The notes beneath the pieces are model-generated. The model ran no database searches. It was not told the origin of the DNA and saw only the letters and a program-made list of their open reading frames with translations. DNA of 64,000 bases, from positions 62,001-126,000 of the forward strand of contig JANSYR010000001.1 of the NCBI GenBank assembly GCA_024742285.1, in the 5' to 3' direction. Of the stretch, positions 1 through 8,993 are shown in pieces. The position numbers were made by a program, and so were the translations under genes. Position 1 is the stretch's first letter; every line of letters begins with the position of its first letter. The stretch is from a bacterium. Lineage in GTDB: Bacteria; Myxococcota_A; UBA9160; UBA4427.

Positions 1-40
1 CCTTGATGACGAGATCGAATTCGGGAGTGGACATCTTCAT
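1..40 (-). CDS. Start of a gene cut by the window edge, possibly amidohydrolase
   Basis: Only the first codons are present, reading leftward: [13 protein letters not shown] from position 40. A second ATG at 34 gives [11 protein letters not shown] and sits about 7 bases after an AGAAGGAG ribosome site, so it is the better start. The motif FDLVIK followed by a glycine is the usual opening strand of D-aminoacylase or dihydroorotase-type metal-dependent amidohydrolases, but a dozen residues cannot prove that. The gene shares its strand with the CoA-transferase behind it, about 50 bases away, so the two may be cotranscribed. Confidence 0.4.
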   Translation of the reverse strand, partial: MKMSTPEFDLVIK

Positions 41-90
41 TCTCCTTCTGGATCGCGCCGAGGGCGCGAAGGTCGGTTCCGGGTCTTCGT

Positions 91-1275
91 TCAGCCGATC
101 GCTTCGGCGCTCCGCAGGGTCGCGATCGCGTCCCCGTCGAGACCGAGCTCGGCGGCGAGCACCTCGTTCGTATGCTCCCCGAGCGTGGGCGGGGGAACCA
201 TTTCGACGTCGTTCGCCGACATGCGCGGCGCCCAGCCGAAGAGGCGGACCTCGCCCTCGTCCGGGTGGGGCAGCGTCTTCACGAAGTCGCGCTCGACGAG
301 ATGCGGATCGGTGTACAGCTCCTGGGTGTCCATCGTCGCCGCGCAGGGCACCTCCGCCTCGCCGAGGATGCGCATGACGTCGTGCTTGCTCCGCTCGAGC
401 GTCCACTTCTCGATCTCGTCGTGGAGCTCCGGTGTCCGCTCGAAGCGCTTCATGAAGTCGTCGAACCGCTCGTCGGTGATCAGGTCCGGCCGATCGATCG
501 CCATGTAGAACCGGTCGATGTGCGTGTCCGTCACGGTCAGCACGAAGGCGTAGTCGTTCGGCCCGCCGCCCTTGCACGCATAGAGCCCCGACGGCGCGGC
601 GCCGACCTGCGATCCGTTCCGCGGGACCGGATTCCGGCCCCAGTTCCCGGTGTTCGCGAGGTGCGTACGCATGTAGTAGGTGATCGCCTCGTGCATCGAG
701 ATCTCGATCCGCTGCCCCTCGCCGGTCCGCAGCTTCTGGACGTAGGCCGCCAGGATCGACATGCCGAGCTGCATCCCGGTTCCCGAGTCTCCGACCGTCA
801 CACCGGGCAGGGTCGGCGGGCCGTCCGGAGCGCCGGTCATCGAGAAGGTCCCCGCCGCGGCCTGGGCGCACATGTCGTAGGACAGATACTTCGCGTACGG
901 GCCCTCGCTCCCGTATCCCTTGATCGAGGCGAAGATGACCGCGGGATGGACCGCCTTGAACTGGTCGTAACCGAGATCCATCCGTTCCATCACGCCCGGC
1001 GCGTAGTTCTCGATCACGACATCGAATCTGGGCACGAGGTCGAGGAGGACCTGTCGCCCCTCCGGCTTGCGGAGATTGAGCACGACGCTCCGCTTGTTCG
1101 CGTTCCAGTGCCAGAAGTAGGCCGAGGTCCCGGCGAGGTTGCGTCCGGGATCCCCGAAGCCCGGGGCCTCGACCTTCACGACGTCGGCACCCATCCAGGC
1201 GAGGGCCTGGGTACAGGAGGGACCCGCCTCGTACTGGCTCAGGTCCAGGATCCGCATTCCATCGAGTGCCGGCAT
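91..1275 (-). CDS. CaiB/BaiF family III CoA-transferase
   Basis: Protein of 394 residues, the normal length for family III CoA-transferases, which move CoA between carboxylic acids through an enzyme-bound aspartyl anhydride. The N-terminal half carries the Rossmann-like segment with [10 protein letters not shown] near residues 29-38, and the expected catalytic aspartate is D163 in VGDSGTG. The start at 1275 follows a GGAGGGAG ribosome site; the open frame continues upstream but only antisense to the next gene. It is divergent from a 2-hydroxyacyl-CoA lyase gene, the arrangement known for formyl-CoA:oxalate CoA-transferase and oxalyl-CoA decarboxylase, so it may charge a 2-hydroxy acid or oxalate with CoA. 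The substrate is inferred. A TAGAAT -10-like hexamer lies at 1364-1369 on this strand. Confidence 0.9.
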   Translation of the reverse strand: MPALDGMRILDLSQYEAGPSCTQALAWMGADVVKVEAPGFGDPGRNLAGTSAYFWHWNANKRSVVLNLRKPEGRQVLLDLVPRFDVVIENYAPGVMERMDLGYDQFKAVHPAVIFASIKGYGSEGPYAKYLSYDMCAQAAAGTFSMTGAPDGPPTLPGVTVGDSGTGMQLGMSILAAYVQKLRTGEGQRIEISMHEAITYYMRTHLANTGNWGRNPVPRNGSQVGAAPSGLYACKGGGPNDYAFVLTVTDTHIDRFYMAIDRPDLITDERFDDFMKRFERTPELHDEIEKWTLERSKHDVMRILGEAEVPCAATMDTQELYTDPHLVERDFVKTLPHPDEGEVRLFGWAPRMSANDVEMVPPPTLGEHTNEVLAAELGLDGDAIATLRSAEAIG

Positions 1276-1464
1276 GTCGTGCTCCCTCCGTCTTCCTGGC
1301 GTTGCCGGCGCGGACGAGGCTCGAATCAGGGGAATCCGCGTCCCTTGTCCGCGCGTCGGGCCCATTCTAGCCTCGGGATTCCCCCCGCGGAGACCGGTTC
1401 TGCCGGCCCGCCCCGATTCCCGCGCGCCCGGCCCGGCCAGCGCGCGAACGGAAGGAGAGCGCCC

Positions 1465-3123
1465 ATGGCCACCATCGACGGCAATACCCTGATCGCCCGA
1501 AGCCTGAAGCGGCAGGGCGTCGAGCACATGTTCGGCATCGTCGGCTTCCCGGTCTTCGGGATCGCCGCCGCCGCCCAGCGCGAGGGCATCCAGTTCCTCG
1601 GCATGCGGAACGAACAGGCGGCGAGCTACGCCGCCGCCGCCGTCGGCTACTTCACCGGACGTCCGGGTGCCTGCCTGACGGTCTCCGGCCCGGGCGTGAT
1701 CCACGGCCTCGCGGGCATGGCGAACGCGCAGGAGAACTGTTGGCCGATGATCCTGCTCGGCGGGGCCTCGAACTCCTACCAGGAAGGACGCGGCGCGTTC
1801 CAGGAAGCACCGCAGGTCGAGCTGGCCCGCCCCTACGGCAAGTACTCCGCGCGCCCGGACCAGCCCGAACGCATCCCCTTCTACTGCGAGCAGGCGGTCC
1901 GAACCGCGATCAACGGCCGACCCGGCGCCGTCTACCTCGACTTCCCGGACGACATGCTCTCCGCCCAGGTCGAAGAGGACGCGGTCTCGATTCCGGCGGG
2001 CTGCCCCGATCCGCCGCGGACCCTGGCCCCGACCGCCGACGTCGAACGCGCGATCGACGTGCTCCGTAACGCGGAGCGCCCGCTCGTGATCATCGGCAAG
2101 GGCGCCGCCTACTCCCGCGCCGAAGAGGAGGTGCGCCAGTTCATCGAGACGACGAAGCTGCCCTTCCTCACGTCGCCGATGGGCAAGGGCGTCGTCGACG
2201 ACGAACACGAGCTTTCGGTGATGCCGGGTCGCGGCCTCGCCCTCGAGAACGCCGACGTCGTCGTTCTGCTCGGCGCGCGCCTCAACTGGATCATGCACTT
2301 CGGTCTGCCCCCGCGCTTCAACGAGAACGTGAAGACGATCCAGATCGACATCCACGGTGAGGAGATCGGTCGCAACGTTCCGGCCGAGGTCGGCCTCTGT
2401 GGCGACATCAAGGCCGTCGTTGGCCAGCTGAACACGGCCCTCGAAGCCGAGCCCTTCACCTACCCGAGCGACACGCCCTGGCGGAGCGCGCTGTCCGAGA
2501 AGGTCTCCGAGAACAAGACCTTCGTGCAGAACATGATGAACGACGACGCGGTCCCGATGGGGTACTACCGCGTCCTCCGCGAGATCCAGGACCAGGCGCC
2601 CCCCGGCACGATCATCCAGGCCGAGGGCGCGAACACGATGGACATCAGTCGTTCGGTGCTCATGCACAAGAATCCGCGCGAGCGGATCGACGCGGCGACC
2701 TTCGGGACGATGGGCGTGGGTCTCGCGCAGGCGATCGCGGCCCAGGTCGTCCACCCCGACCGCAAGGTGATCTGCGTCGAGGGCGACAGCGCCTTCGGCT
2801 TCTCCGGAATGGAGGTCGAGACGGCCTGCCGATATCGCCTGCCAATCGTCTTCGTGATCATCAACAACAACGGCATCGGCATGGGATTCGACCAGCTCCC
2901 GGAAGACCGCTTCCAGTCGCCGGCGATGGCCTACACGATCGAGGCCGGATACGAGAAGATGATCGAAGGCTTCGGCGGGAAGGGCTACTCGGTCCGCACG
3001 CCGGACGAGCTGTCGGCGTCGCTCAAGCAGGCGCTCGACGATTCGATGCCGTCGATCATCAACGTGCACATCGATCCGCAAGCCCGCGCCAAGCCGCAGA
3101 AGCACCCGTGGCTGACGGCCTGA
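1465..3123 (+). CDS. ThDP enzyme, 2-hydroxyacyl-CoA lyase / oxalyl-CoA decarboxylase family
   Basis: Protein of 552 residues with the three-domain layout of thiamine-diphosphate enzymes. The catalytic glutamate is E50 in [12 protein letters not shown]. The ThDP/Mg site begins with GDSAFGF near residue 440 and ends with INNNG near 469. The region [20 protein letters not shown] resembles human HACL1 more than Oxalobacter oxalyl-CoA decarboxylase as I remember them, so cleavage of a 2-hydroxyacyl-CoA to formyl-CoA plus an aldehyde or ketone is the favoured reaction, with oxalyl-CoA decarboxylation as the alternative. The ATG follows GAAGGAG. It is divergent from a CaiB-type CoA-transferase that could supply its substrate. 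Confidence 0.9.
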   Translation: MATIDGNTLIARSLKRQGVEHMFGIVGFPVFGIAAAAQREGIQFLGMRNEQAASYAAAAVGYFTGRPGACLTVSGPGVIHGLAGMANAQENCWPMILLGGASNSYQEGRGAFQEAPQVELARPYGKYSARPDQPERIPFYCEQAVRTAINGRPGAVYLDFPDDMLSAQVEEDAVSIPAGCPDPPRTLAPTADVERAIDVLRNAERPLVIIGKGAAYSRAEEEVRQFIETTKLPFLTSPMGKGVVDDEHELSVMPGRGLALENADVVVLLGARLNWIMHFGLPPRFNENVKTIQIDIHGEEIGRNVPAEVGLCGDIKAVVGQLNTALEAEPFTYPSDTPWRSALSEKVSENKTFVQNMMNDDAVPMGYYRVLREIQDQAPPGTIIQAEGANTMDISRSVLMHKNPRERIDAATFGTMGVGLAQAIAAQVVHPDRKVICVEGDSAFGFSGMEVETACRYRLPIVFVIINNNGIGMGFDQLPEDRFQSPAMAYTIEAGYEKMIEGFGGKGYSVRTPDELSASLKQALDDSMPSIINVHIDPQARAKPQKHPWLTA

Positions 3124-3137
3124 GCCGGAGCCGCCCC

Positions 3138-3524
3138 ATGCGAACCCGAATCCCCCTCCTGCTCCTCGCCTCCGCCTGGCTCTTCGCCTGCGCGGAGGCG
3201 GAGAGCCCGATCACGTCGATCGCACCGGAAGCCCTGCTCTCGGCGCCGCCCGCGGGCGCGCTGATCCTCGACGTCCGTCGCCCCGACGAGTACGCCACGA
3301 GCCACGTGCCAGGTGCGATCAACGTGCCGCACGACCAGGTCGAAGCGAGGATCGCCGAGCTCGGCGAGGACCGCGCTCGCACGATCGTCGTCTACTGCGA
3401 GAAAGGCCGGCGGGCCGGCCTGGCCGGTGACGTGCTGCTCGCGGCGGGCTTCTCCGACGTGCGACATCTCGAGGGCGACATGAGCGGCTGGCGCGAGGCG
3501 GGACGACCGACCGCGCAGCCTTGA
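3138..3524 (+). CDS. Rhodanese-domain lipoprotein
   Basis: Protein of 128 residues. The start at 3138 gives a lipoprotein signal peptide (MRTRIPLLLLASAW) ending in the lipobox LFAC; an earlier in-frame start at 3108 would bury the signal. The rest is one rhodanese fold with LDVRRPDEY and the active-site loop CEKGRR, whose cysteine would carry a persulfide. It should sit in the periplasm or on the outer membrane and handle sulfane sulfur, although many such proteins have no known substrate. It lies 14 bases behind the lyase gene and its stop is next to the start of another lipoprotein gene. Confidence 0.85.
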   Translation: MRTRIPLLLLASAWLFACAEAESPITSIAPEALLSAPPAGALILDVRRPDEYATSHVPGAINVPHDQVEARIAELGEDRARTIVVYCEKGRRAGLAGDVLLAAGFSDVRHLEGDMSGWREAGRPTAQP

Positions 3525-3529
3525 CCGGG

Positions 3530-4300
3530 ATGATCCGCTCGCTGCCGGGCTTCTCCGTCGCGTCGCCCCGCCGACGGGATCGGGAGGGCGCCGGATCCCG
3601 GTGCCCGACGATCCTCGTCTCGATCGCCGCCCTCGCCGCCGCCCTCGTGGCGGTCGCATGCGTTCCACCGCCCTTCGACCTGCAGCGGCCCGCAGTCGAT
3701 GAATGGAGCGGCGTCCAGGTCGCCGAGGGAACACGCGTCCGGGTCGTCACGCCCTTCGCGGACGAACGAACGCGCCCGCCCTGCCGACGCGACTCGGGCT
3801 TCTCGGCGAACATGGGCTCCCGCGCGCGGCCCCCGGCACGCATCCAGGTCGTCTGCTCCCGGGACATCGGGCGATGGCTCGCCGAGGACGTCGAGCGAGC
3901 GCTCGCGCGGGCGGGCTTCGCGGTCGTCGGCGAGGAGGTGTCCGGCGACGACGTGCTCGTCGTGCACGGCAACCTGCTGATGACCGAGATCGAGCCCCTC
4001 TGGCGGATTTTCTCGTCCCGCGTCGAGAGCGACTACCGCGTTCGCGTCGAGGTCCGTAGCGGCGCGGGGCTCGTCGCCCATCGCGACTTCCATCTGAAGT
4101 CCCAGGACACCCGGCTCTTCGCGATCGACTACGAAGGCGTCTTCGTCGAGACCCACCGGCGGACCGTCTCCGAGATCACCGAGGCCATCGCCGACCTCGC
4201 CAACGAACTCCGCGCGACCGGCGCGCTTCGCGGTGGCGGAGAAGATCGCGGCGCGCCGCACGCGTTCGCGGGACGCTCGACCGAGGGAGCGGCCCGATGA
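3530..4300 (+). CDS. Putative lipoprotein of unknown function
   Basis: Protein of 256 residues if started at the ATG at 3530; a TTG at 3521 overlapping the previous stop is the alternative. A hydrophobic stretch near residues 28-44 ends in a possible lipobox (VAVAC), preceded by an unusually long basic leader of about 25 residues, so the true start may lie further in. The mature part has alternating beta-strand and helix character like small outer-membrane lipoproteins of the YajG sort, but I do not recognise a specific family. It overlaps the next lipoprotein gene through ATGA, which suggests one translationally coupled unit of three exported proteins. Confidence 0.6.
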   Translation: MIRSLPGFSVASPRRRDREGAGSRCPTILVSIAALAAALVAVACVPPPFDLQRPAVDEWSGVQVAEGTRVRVVTPFADERTRPPCRRDSGFSANMGSRARPPARIQVVCSRDIGRWLAEDVERALARAGFAVVGEEVSGDDVLVVHGNLLMTEIEPLWRIFSSRVESDYRVRVEVRSGAGLVAHRDFHLKSQDTRLFAIDYEGVFVETHRRTVSEITEAIADLANELRATGALRGGGEDRGAPHAFAGRSTEGAAR

Positions 4301-4491
4301 CCCGTGTCCTTCTGATCCTCGTCAGCCTGACCCTTCTCGGCACCGGCTGCACGCGCAAGCACGTCGCGACGCCCGAAGAGGTCCGGCGGAACCACGACCG
4401 GGTCTGGACGATCGAATCCCTGCCCGCGTCGACGCCCACGCCGACCGAGGCGGACGAGCCCGACGAGATCCGCGACGGCTCCGACGCCTGA
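4297..4491 (+). CDS. Small lipoprotein of unknown function
   Basis: Protein of 64 residues with a clear type II signal peptide: MTRVLLILVSLTLLGTGC, lipobox LGTGC at residues 14-18. The mature peptide is only about 46 residues, polar and acidic at the end, with no domain I recognise. Its ATG overlaps the upstream stop as ATGA (4297-4300), typical of translational coupling. It ends 8 bases before the convergent P450 gene. Confidence 0.7.
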   Translation: MTRVLLILVSLTLLGTGCTRKHVATPEEVRRNHDRVWTIESLPASTPTPTEADEPDEIRDGSDA

Positions 4492-4499
4492 CCGGCGGC

Positions 4500-5723
4500 T
4501 CAGGAGGCCGGGCGTGCGACCAGCTTCGCGGGCAGTCGCGTCGGACCGTTCGCCCAGAAGACCGGGACCTTCTCCCAGGTGAAGCCGGGCTCGAGCGAGA
4601 TCGAGGAGAGCCGCTCGACCGCCACCTCGAGCACGATCCGACCCTCGAGGCGCGCCAGCGAGGCGCCGGGGCAGACGTGGGGCCCGCCGCCGAAGGCCGC
4701 GTGCCCCTTCGGCTTCGGCCGGTCGAGCCGGAACGCGGCGGGATCCTCGTAGAGCGACTCGTCCCGGTTGGCCGAAGCGACGCCGAAGAAGACGCGCTCG
4801 CCTTCGCGCATCGCATGGCCGCGAAAGACCGTGTCCCGCATGACCGTTCGCACGAGGTTGATGATCACGCTGTCGAGGCGGAGGCTCTCCTCGACGGCGT
4901 TGGGGATCCGCTCCGGGCGTTCGCGCAGGGTCTCGAGCAGCCCTTCGGTCGTCGCGAGGCGGTGCAGCAGGTTCGAGATCAGATGGCGCGTGGTCTCGTT
5001 GCCCGAGATCAGCAGGAAGACCAGCAGCGTGCGCAGCTCCACGTCGGACAGGCGATGTCCGTCGATCTCCGTCTGGAGGAGTCGCGTGGTGAAGTCCGGC
5101 GGCGGATCGGGATCCGCCTTCCGCTCGGCGATCATGGCGTCGACGTAGGCCGTGAACTCGGGGTGCGCGGCGGCGAGACCTTCCCCACGGTGATTGCGAT
5201 TGAAGCGCGGGTAGTCCCCCTGGACGACCTCGTCGGACCACGCTCCCCAGAGCGCGTGGTCCTCCGGCGGAGCGCCCAGCAGAACGGCGATCACCGAAGT
5301 CGGGACCGGCATCACGATCTCCTGGACGAGCTCGACGAGCTCGCCGCCCTCGGACTTCGCGATCGCCTCGTCGAAGAGGCGGTGCGTGAGATCGCGGGTG
5401 AAGTCCTCGACGCGCCCCAGTCGGTGTGCGGCGACGGCGGAGTTCACGATCCGCCGGACCTGACCGTGTCGCGGCTCCGGGATCTCCGAGATCAACATCT
5501 CTTCCGGCGGCACGACGACGCCCGGCTCGCGCATGCTCGCCCGGAAGACGTCGACTTCCTTCGTGGCGGCGATCAGGTCGTCCTGGCAGGCGATGAACCA
5601 GGCCCCGTCCCGGGTCTTCGAGATCGGCTGCTCGCGGCGCAGGCGCGCGTAGACGTCGAAGGGGATCCGGGTTCCGGTGTCCATCGGATCCCAGTCGAAG
5701 TCGAGGAGGGGTTCGGTCGCCAT
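4500..5723 (-). CDS. Cytochrome P450 (1 of 3)
   Basis: Soluble bacterial-type P450 of 407 residues. The I-helix oxygen-binding motif is SGNETT at 240-245, the ExxR pair is E279/R282 and the haem ligand is C351 in GGGPHVCPG. The start at 5723 (MATEPLLDF) has a GGGAG ribosome site; the frame stays open 147 bases further but that part has no ribosome site and no family resemblance. No ferredoxin or reductase gene lies beside it, so electron partners must be elsewhere. It is divergent from an SDR gene, and a TAGAAT -10-like hexamer lies on this strand at 5767-5772. The substrate is unknown. Confidence 0.93.
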   Translation of the reverse strand: MATEPLLDFDWDPMDTGTRIPFDVYARLRREQPISKTRDGAWFIACQDDLIAATKEVDVFRASMREPGVVVPPEEMLISEIPEPRHGQVRRIVNSAVAAHRLGRVEDFTRDLTHRLFDEAIAKSEGGELVELVQEIVMPVPTSVIAVLLGAPPEDHALWGAWSDEVVQGDYPRFNRNHRGEGLAAAHPEFTAYVDAMIAERKADPDPPPDFTTRLLQTEIDGHRLSDVELRTLLVFLLISGNETTRHLISNLLHRLATTEGLLETLRERPERIPNAVEESLRLDSVIINLVRTVMRDTVFRGHAMREGERVFFGVASANRDESLYEDPAAFRLDRPKPKGHAAFGGGPHVCPGASLARLEGRIVLEVAVERLSSISLEPGFTWEKVPVFWANGPTRLPAKLVARPAS

Positions 5724-5765
5724 CGTCGCGTCTCCCTTGGCCCGACCCACGAGATCGGGCCGCTC

Positions 5766-5826
5766 CATTCTACCCCCTCCGAAGCCGGCCGGGGCGGGCC
5801 CATCGCTGCCGCCAGTGAGTAGAATG
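5766..5826. promoter_or_regulatory. Divergent promoter region with mirrored -10 hexamers
   Basis: CATTCTAC at 5766-5773 and GTAGAATG at 5819-5826 form an 8-bp inverted repeat. Each arm contains TAGAAT on the strand of the gene it faces: the P450 gene on the left (leader about 37 bases) and the SDR gene on the right (leader about 50 bases). They are read here as two back-to-back -10 elements. Convincing -35 elements were not seen. Confidence 0.4.
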
Positions 5827-5881
5827 AAACGCGGAACGAGACGCACGGCGAGCGAGGCTTCGCGTGCCACCAGGAGGAAGC

Positions 5882-6679
5882 ATGGGCCGACTCGACGGAA
5901 AGACCGCGATCATCACGGGCAGCGCCCAGGGAACCGGCGAGGTCCTCGCCCACGTCTTCGCCGAGGAAGGCGCGAGCCTCGTCCTCGGGGACGTGCAGGA
6001 CGAACGCGGCGAATCCGTCGCCCGGGAGCTCGGGGGGCCTGCTCGATTCGTCCATCTCGACGTCTCCGACCCGGGTGACTGGTCGAAGGCGGTCGACACC
6101 GCGGTGGACGCCTTCGGCGGCGTCGACGTCCTCGTGAACAACGCAGCGATCCTCCTGCTCAAACCCTTCGACGAGATCAGCCCCGACGAGTTCCTGCGCA
6201 TCGTCCAGGTGAACCAGCTCGGGCCCTTCCTCGGGATGCAGGCCGTGTTCCCCGTCATGAAGGAGCACGATGGCGGATCGATCGTGAACATCGCCTCGAC
6301 CGACGGCATCAAGGGCATGAACGGCGTCGCCGCCTACGCCTCGAGCAAGTGGGCGGTACGCGGCCTGACGAAGTCCGCGGCGATCGAGCTCGGCCGATAC
6401 GCCATCCGCGTGAACGCGGTCTGTCCCGAAGCGGGGAACCCGAACATGAGCGCGCCCTTCTTCCCCGGGAGTCCGGACCTGACCGACGTACCCCACCAGA
6501 TGATGCAGAAGATCCTGAAGGATCCGAAGCCGGTGGTGCCGGGCAGTCGCCTGCGCGACGTCGCGAACATGGCCCTCTTCCTGGCGTCCGACGAGAGCCG
6601 ATCCTGTACCGGGGGCGATTTCGTCGTCGACGCGGGGCTCACGGTGGGCTGGTACCAGGAGGGCGTTCCCTCCGCCTGA
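5882..6679 (+). CDS. Short-chain dehydrogenase/reductase (1 of 3)
   Basis: Classical SDR of 265 residues. The NAD(P)-binding motif is ITGSAQGTGE at 11-20, NNAA is at 86-89, and the catalytic set is S139, Y152 and K156 (YASSK). An aspartate in GDVQD after the second beta strand suggests preference for NAD(H). The start follows AGGAGG at about 7 bases; an upstream in-frame start would lack a ribosome site. It is divergent from P450 1, so it may oxidise the alcohol that the P450 makes, but that link is inference. Confidence 0.92.
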   Translation: MGRLDGKTAIITGSAQGTGEVLAHVFAEEGASLVLGDVQDERGESVARELGGPARFVHLDVSDPGDWSKAVDTAVDAFGGVDVLVNNAAILLLKPFDEISPDEFLRIVQVNQLGPFLGMQAVFPVMKEHDGGSIVNIASTDGIKGMNGVAAYASSKWAVRGLTKSAAIELGRYAIRVNAVCPEAGNPNMSAPFFPGSPDLTDVPHQMMQKILKDPKPVVPGSRLRDVANMALFLASDESRSCTGGDFVVDAGLTVGWYQEGVPSA

Positions 6680-6823
6680 GCCCGGGACACGCCGTTCCCG
6701 GGTCCCCGGTTCCGCTCGATCTGGAGCTTTCCGCCGAGGTTCCCTCGCGAGAAACTCCGATTCGCTCTCCGCGCGCCCGTAGGGGCAAAGGCCCCGGTCG
6801 GGGCCGGCCGATACGCGGGGGAG

Positions 6824-8071
6824 ATGGCCAGGAAAACGAACTCCCTCTTCGACCAAACCCTCGATCGGTCGGTCTTCGTCGCGTTCTTCCTGGGCGCGGT
6901 CACCCCGCTCCTCGGCTTCGCGGTCGTGAGCGAACGGCTGATGCCCGCGCTCGAGAGTCGCGACGACCAGATTGCGCTCGCGAGCCTCGTCGTCACGACG
7001 GGCTTCCTCTCCCTCGGCGCCTTCCTCGCGCTCCGGCGGATCGTCGCCCGAACCCTCGCCGACATCACCGATCAGAATGACCGTCTCGAGTCGCTCCTCC
7101 TCGTCGCCCGCGAGCTGGCCGATGCTCCGCACGCACAGATCGTCGCGGAGACCGCCTCCGTCTGGGCCGCGCGCCTGACCGACGCCGACGCGAGCTGGAT
7201 GGTCACGCGCGAAGACTGGGACAAGCCCTTCACGGTCCTCGCCAGCCGTGGGGGAGACGCGGAAGCATGGCTCGAGGCCTGCGGCGACGAGTGGCGGGAG
7301 CTGGCGAGTCGGCACGTCGAAGCCGAGACCCCGATCCGCATCGACGGCGAGGGCAGCGACGCACCTTCGGTCGTCCTCGTCCCCGTCGCCCTCGAGACCG
7401 AACCCGGCGCCCATCTCGTGGTCGCACGCCGCGAACGGGCCTTCTCGCCGAATGAAGTCGACGCCGTAGCCACCCTCGCCGCCCAGACGGGCGTCGCCTG
7501 GACGAGCGCGGATCGCGGCGACAGCCAACGCAACTTCTTCAGCCACATGACCGATCTCGTGGTCGCCGCCCTCGACACCCACGTCCAGTACCGGTCGGGC
7601 CACTCGTCCCGGGTCTCGGCCCTGGCGAATCGGGTCGGTCGGGCGATGGGCGTGGAGGACGACGCGCTGCACGACCTCCACTTCGCGGCGCTGCTCCACG
7701 ACGTGGGCATGCTCCGCATTCCCCCCGCTCACCAACGCGATCCGAAGTTCTTTCGCAAGCACGCGACCGTCGGAGCCCGCATGCTCTCACGCATCCGCGT
7801 CTGGGAAGGCGCCGCGCCGATCGTCGGACAGCACCACGAGCGCCCGGACGGGACCGGCTACCCGGACGGATTGGTCGGGGACGACATCGTCCTCGGCGCG
7901 CGCATCCTCGCGGTGTGCGATGCCTGGGATGCGATGCGGACGGAGGACTACCACCGTCCGGCCATCTCGGAAGCCGAGGCCCTGGCCGAGCTCCGGGAGA
8001 ACGTGGGCGGCCAGTTCGACGGTGACGTCGTCGCGGCCCTCGAGGCGCTCGTCCGCGAGGGCGGGCTCTAG
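6824..8071 (+). CDS. Membrane-bound GAF-like / HD-GYP c-di-GMP phosphodiesterase
   Basis: Protein of 415 residues. Two membrane helices (about 16-36 and 51-71) are followed by a helical linker, a GAF-like sensor region (about 95-225) and an HD-GYP domain with the metal pair H292/D293, HH at 337-338 and the GYP signature in DGTGYPDG (345-347). HD-GYP domains hydrolyse cyclic di-GMP; the full motif suggests an active enzyme rather than a degenerate receptor. The start follows GGGGGAG. It stands alone in a 144-base gap after the SDR, and nothing nearby indicates what it senses. Confidence 0.9.
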   Translation: MARKTNSLFDQTLDRSVFVAFFLGAVTPLLGFAVVSERLMPALESRDDQIALASLVVTTGFLSLGAFLALRRIVARTLADITDQNDRLESLLLVARELADAPHAQIVAETASVWAARLTDADASWMVTREDWDKPFTVLASRGGDAEAWLEACGDEWRELASRHVEAETPIRIDGEGSDAPSVVLVPVALETEPGAHLVVARRERAFSPNEVDAVATLAAQTGVAWTSADRGDSQRNFFSHMTDLVVAALDTHVQYRSGHSSRVSALANRVGRAMGVEDDALHDLHFAALLHDVGMLRIPPAHQRDPKFFRKHATVGARMLSRIRVWEGAAPIVGQHHERPDGTGYPDGLVGDDIVLGARILAVCDAWDAMRTEDYHRPAISEAEALAELRENVGGQFDGDVVAALEALVREGGL

Positions 8072-8115
8072 GGGACCGCCGATCGGGCTATGCTGGTCGA
8101 CCCCACGAGGTCGCC

Positions 8116-8979
8116 ATGCACGTCACGCCCCTCGATGCACCCTTCGGTGCCCAGCTCCACCTCGAGACCGACGACGCGCTCGGTCCCGAAGAAGTCGACG
8201 TCCTGCGCCGCGCCTTCGCCGAGCACGGCTTTCTGCTCGTGCGCGAAGGCCCGATCGACGATGCGCGCCAGATCGAGCTCCTCGCCGCCCTCGGACGGGT
8301 CGAGCCGGACGAGAGCGGAGCGCCCATGCGCATGGAAGTCACGAACCAGCACGACGAGACGACGGCGCCCGAGGGCGAGCTCGTCTTCCACTGCGACTAC
8401 GCGTACGACCCGGCGCCGATCCCGGTGATCTCCCTCTACGGCGCCACGATCGACGGGGACGTCACGCCGACCTGCTTCGCGAGCGGGGCGAGCGTGCTCG
8501 ACCGCCTCGCGCCCGAGACCGTCGAGCGCCTGCGCGACCTGACCGCGGTCCACGCGTGCTTCCTCTATCGACACGACGCGCCGGACGCCCGCAGCGAGGA
8601 ACCGGATCCGCTGATCCCGCGCGGAGAGCCGGGCTGGGGTCCCGCCCACTACTGGCACCACCACGCGGCGATCCTCGAGAATGCGTTCGGAGTCGAGACG
8701 CTCTTCGTCTGCCTCCAACACACGGATCGCTTCGAGGGCCTCCCGCGCACGGTCTCCGACGGTCTGCTCGAGGAGCTCTTCGCCGCGCTCTACGCCCCGG
8801 ACGCGATCTACGAGCATCGCTGGCAGCCCCACGATCTCCTGATCTGGGACAACCTCACGATCCAGCACGCGCGGCCCGAACCGATCGACCGTCCACGCAC
8901 GCTCCGCCGCTATCACGTGTCCGAGACGGACCTGACCGCGGACTACGTCCGCGTCGCCCGCGAGCAGGGGATCATGTAG
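8116..8979 (+). CDS. TauD/TfdA-family Fe(II)/2-oxoglutarate dioxygenase (1 of 2)
   Basis: Protein of 287 residues, the normal TauD length. The iron ligands are visible as H92-x-D94 in FHCDYAYD and the distal histidine H251 in WDNLTIQHAR, followed by the 2-oxoglutarate arginine in TLRRYH. The family hydroxylates sulfonates, phenoxyacetates, acyl-CoAs and other acids; the substrate here cannot be read from sequence. A TATGCT hexamer lies 22 bases before the ATG and GAGG lies about 6 bases before it. The gene ends facing the epimerase gene. Confidence 0.9.
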   Translation: MHVTPLDAPFGAQLHLETDDALGPEEVDVLRRAFAEHGFLLVREGPIDDARQIELLAALGRVEPDESGAPMRMEVTNQHDETTAPEGELVFHCDYAYDPAPIPVISLYGATIDGDVTPTCFASGASVLDRLAPETVERLRDLTAVHACFLYRHDAPDARSEEPDPLIPRGEPGWGPAHYWHHHAAILENAFGVETLFVCLQHTDRFEGLPRTVSDGLLEELFAALYAPDAIYEHRWQPHDLLIWDNLTIQHARPEPIDRPRTLRRYHVSETDLTADYVRVAREQGIM

Positions 8980-8993
8980 CGGTCACCGGGCGC

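Noticed and set aside
91-3105. 1004-codon minus-strand frame covering both the CoA-transferase and the region antisense to the lyase
   Set aside because: Only the part from 1275 down reads as a known family and has a ribosome site; the rest is the antisense of a clear ThDP enzyme gene in GC-rich DNA.
5573-7762. 729-codon minus-strand frame over the SDR and HD-GYP genes
   Set aside because: Antisense to two clear genes and lacking any domain.
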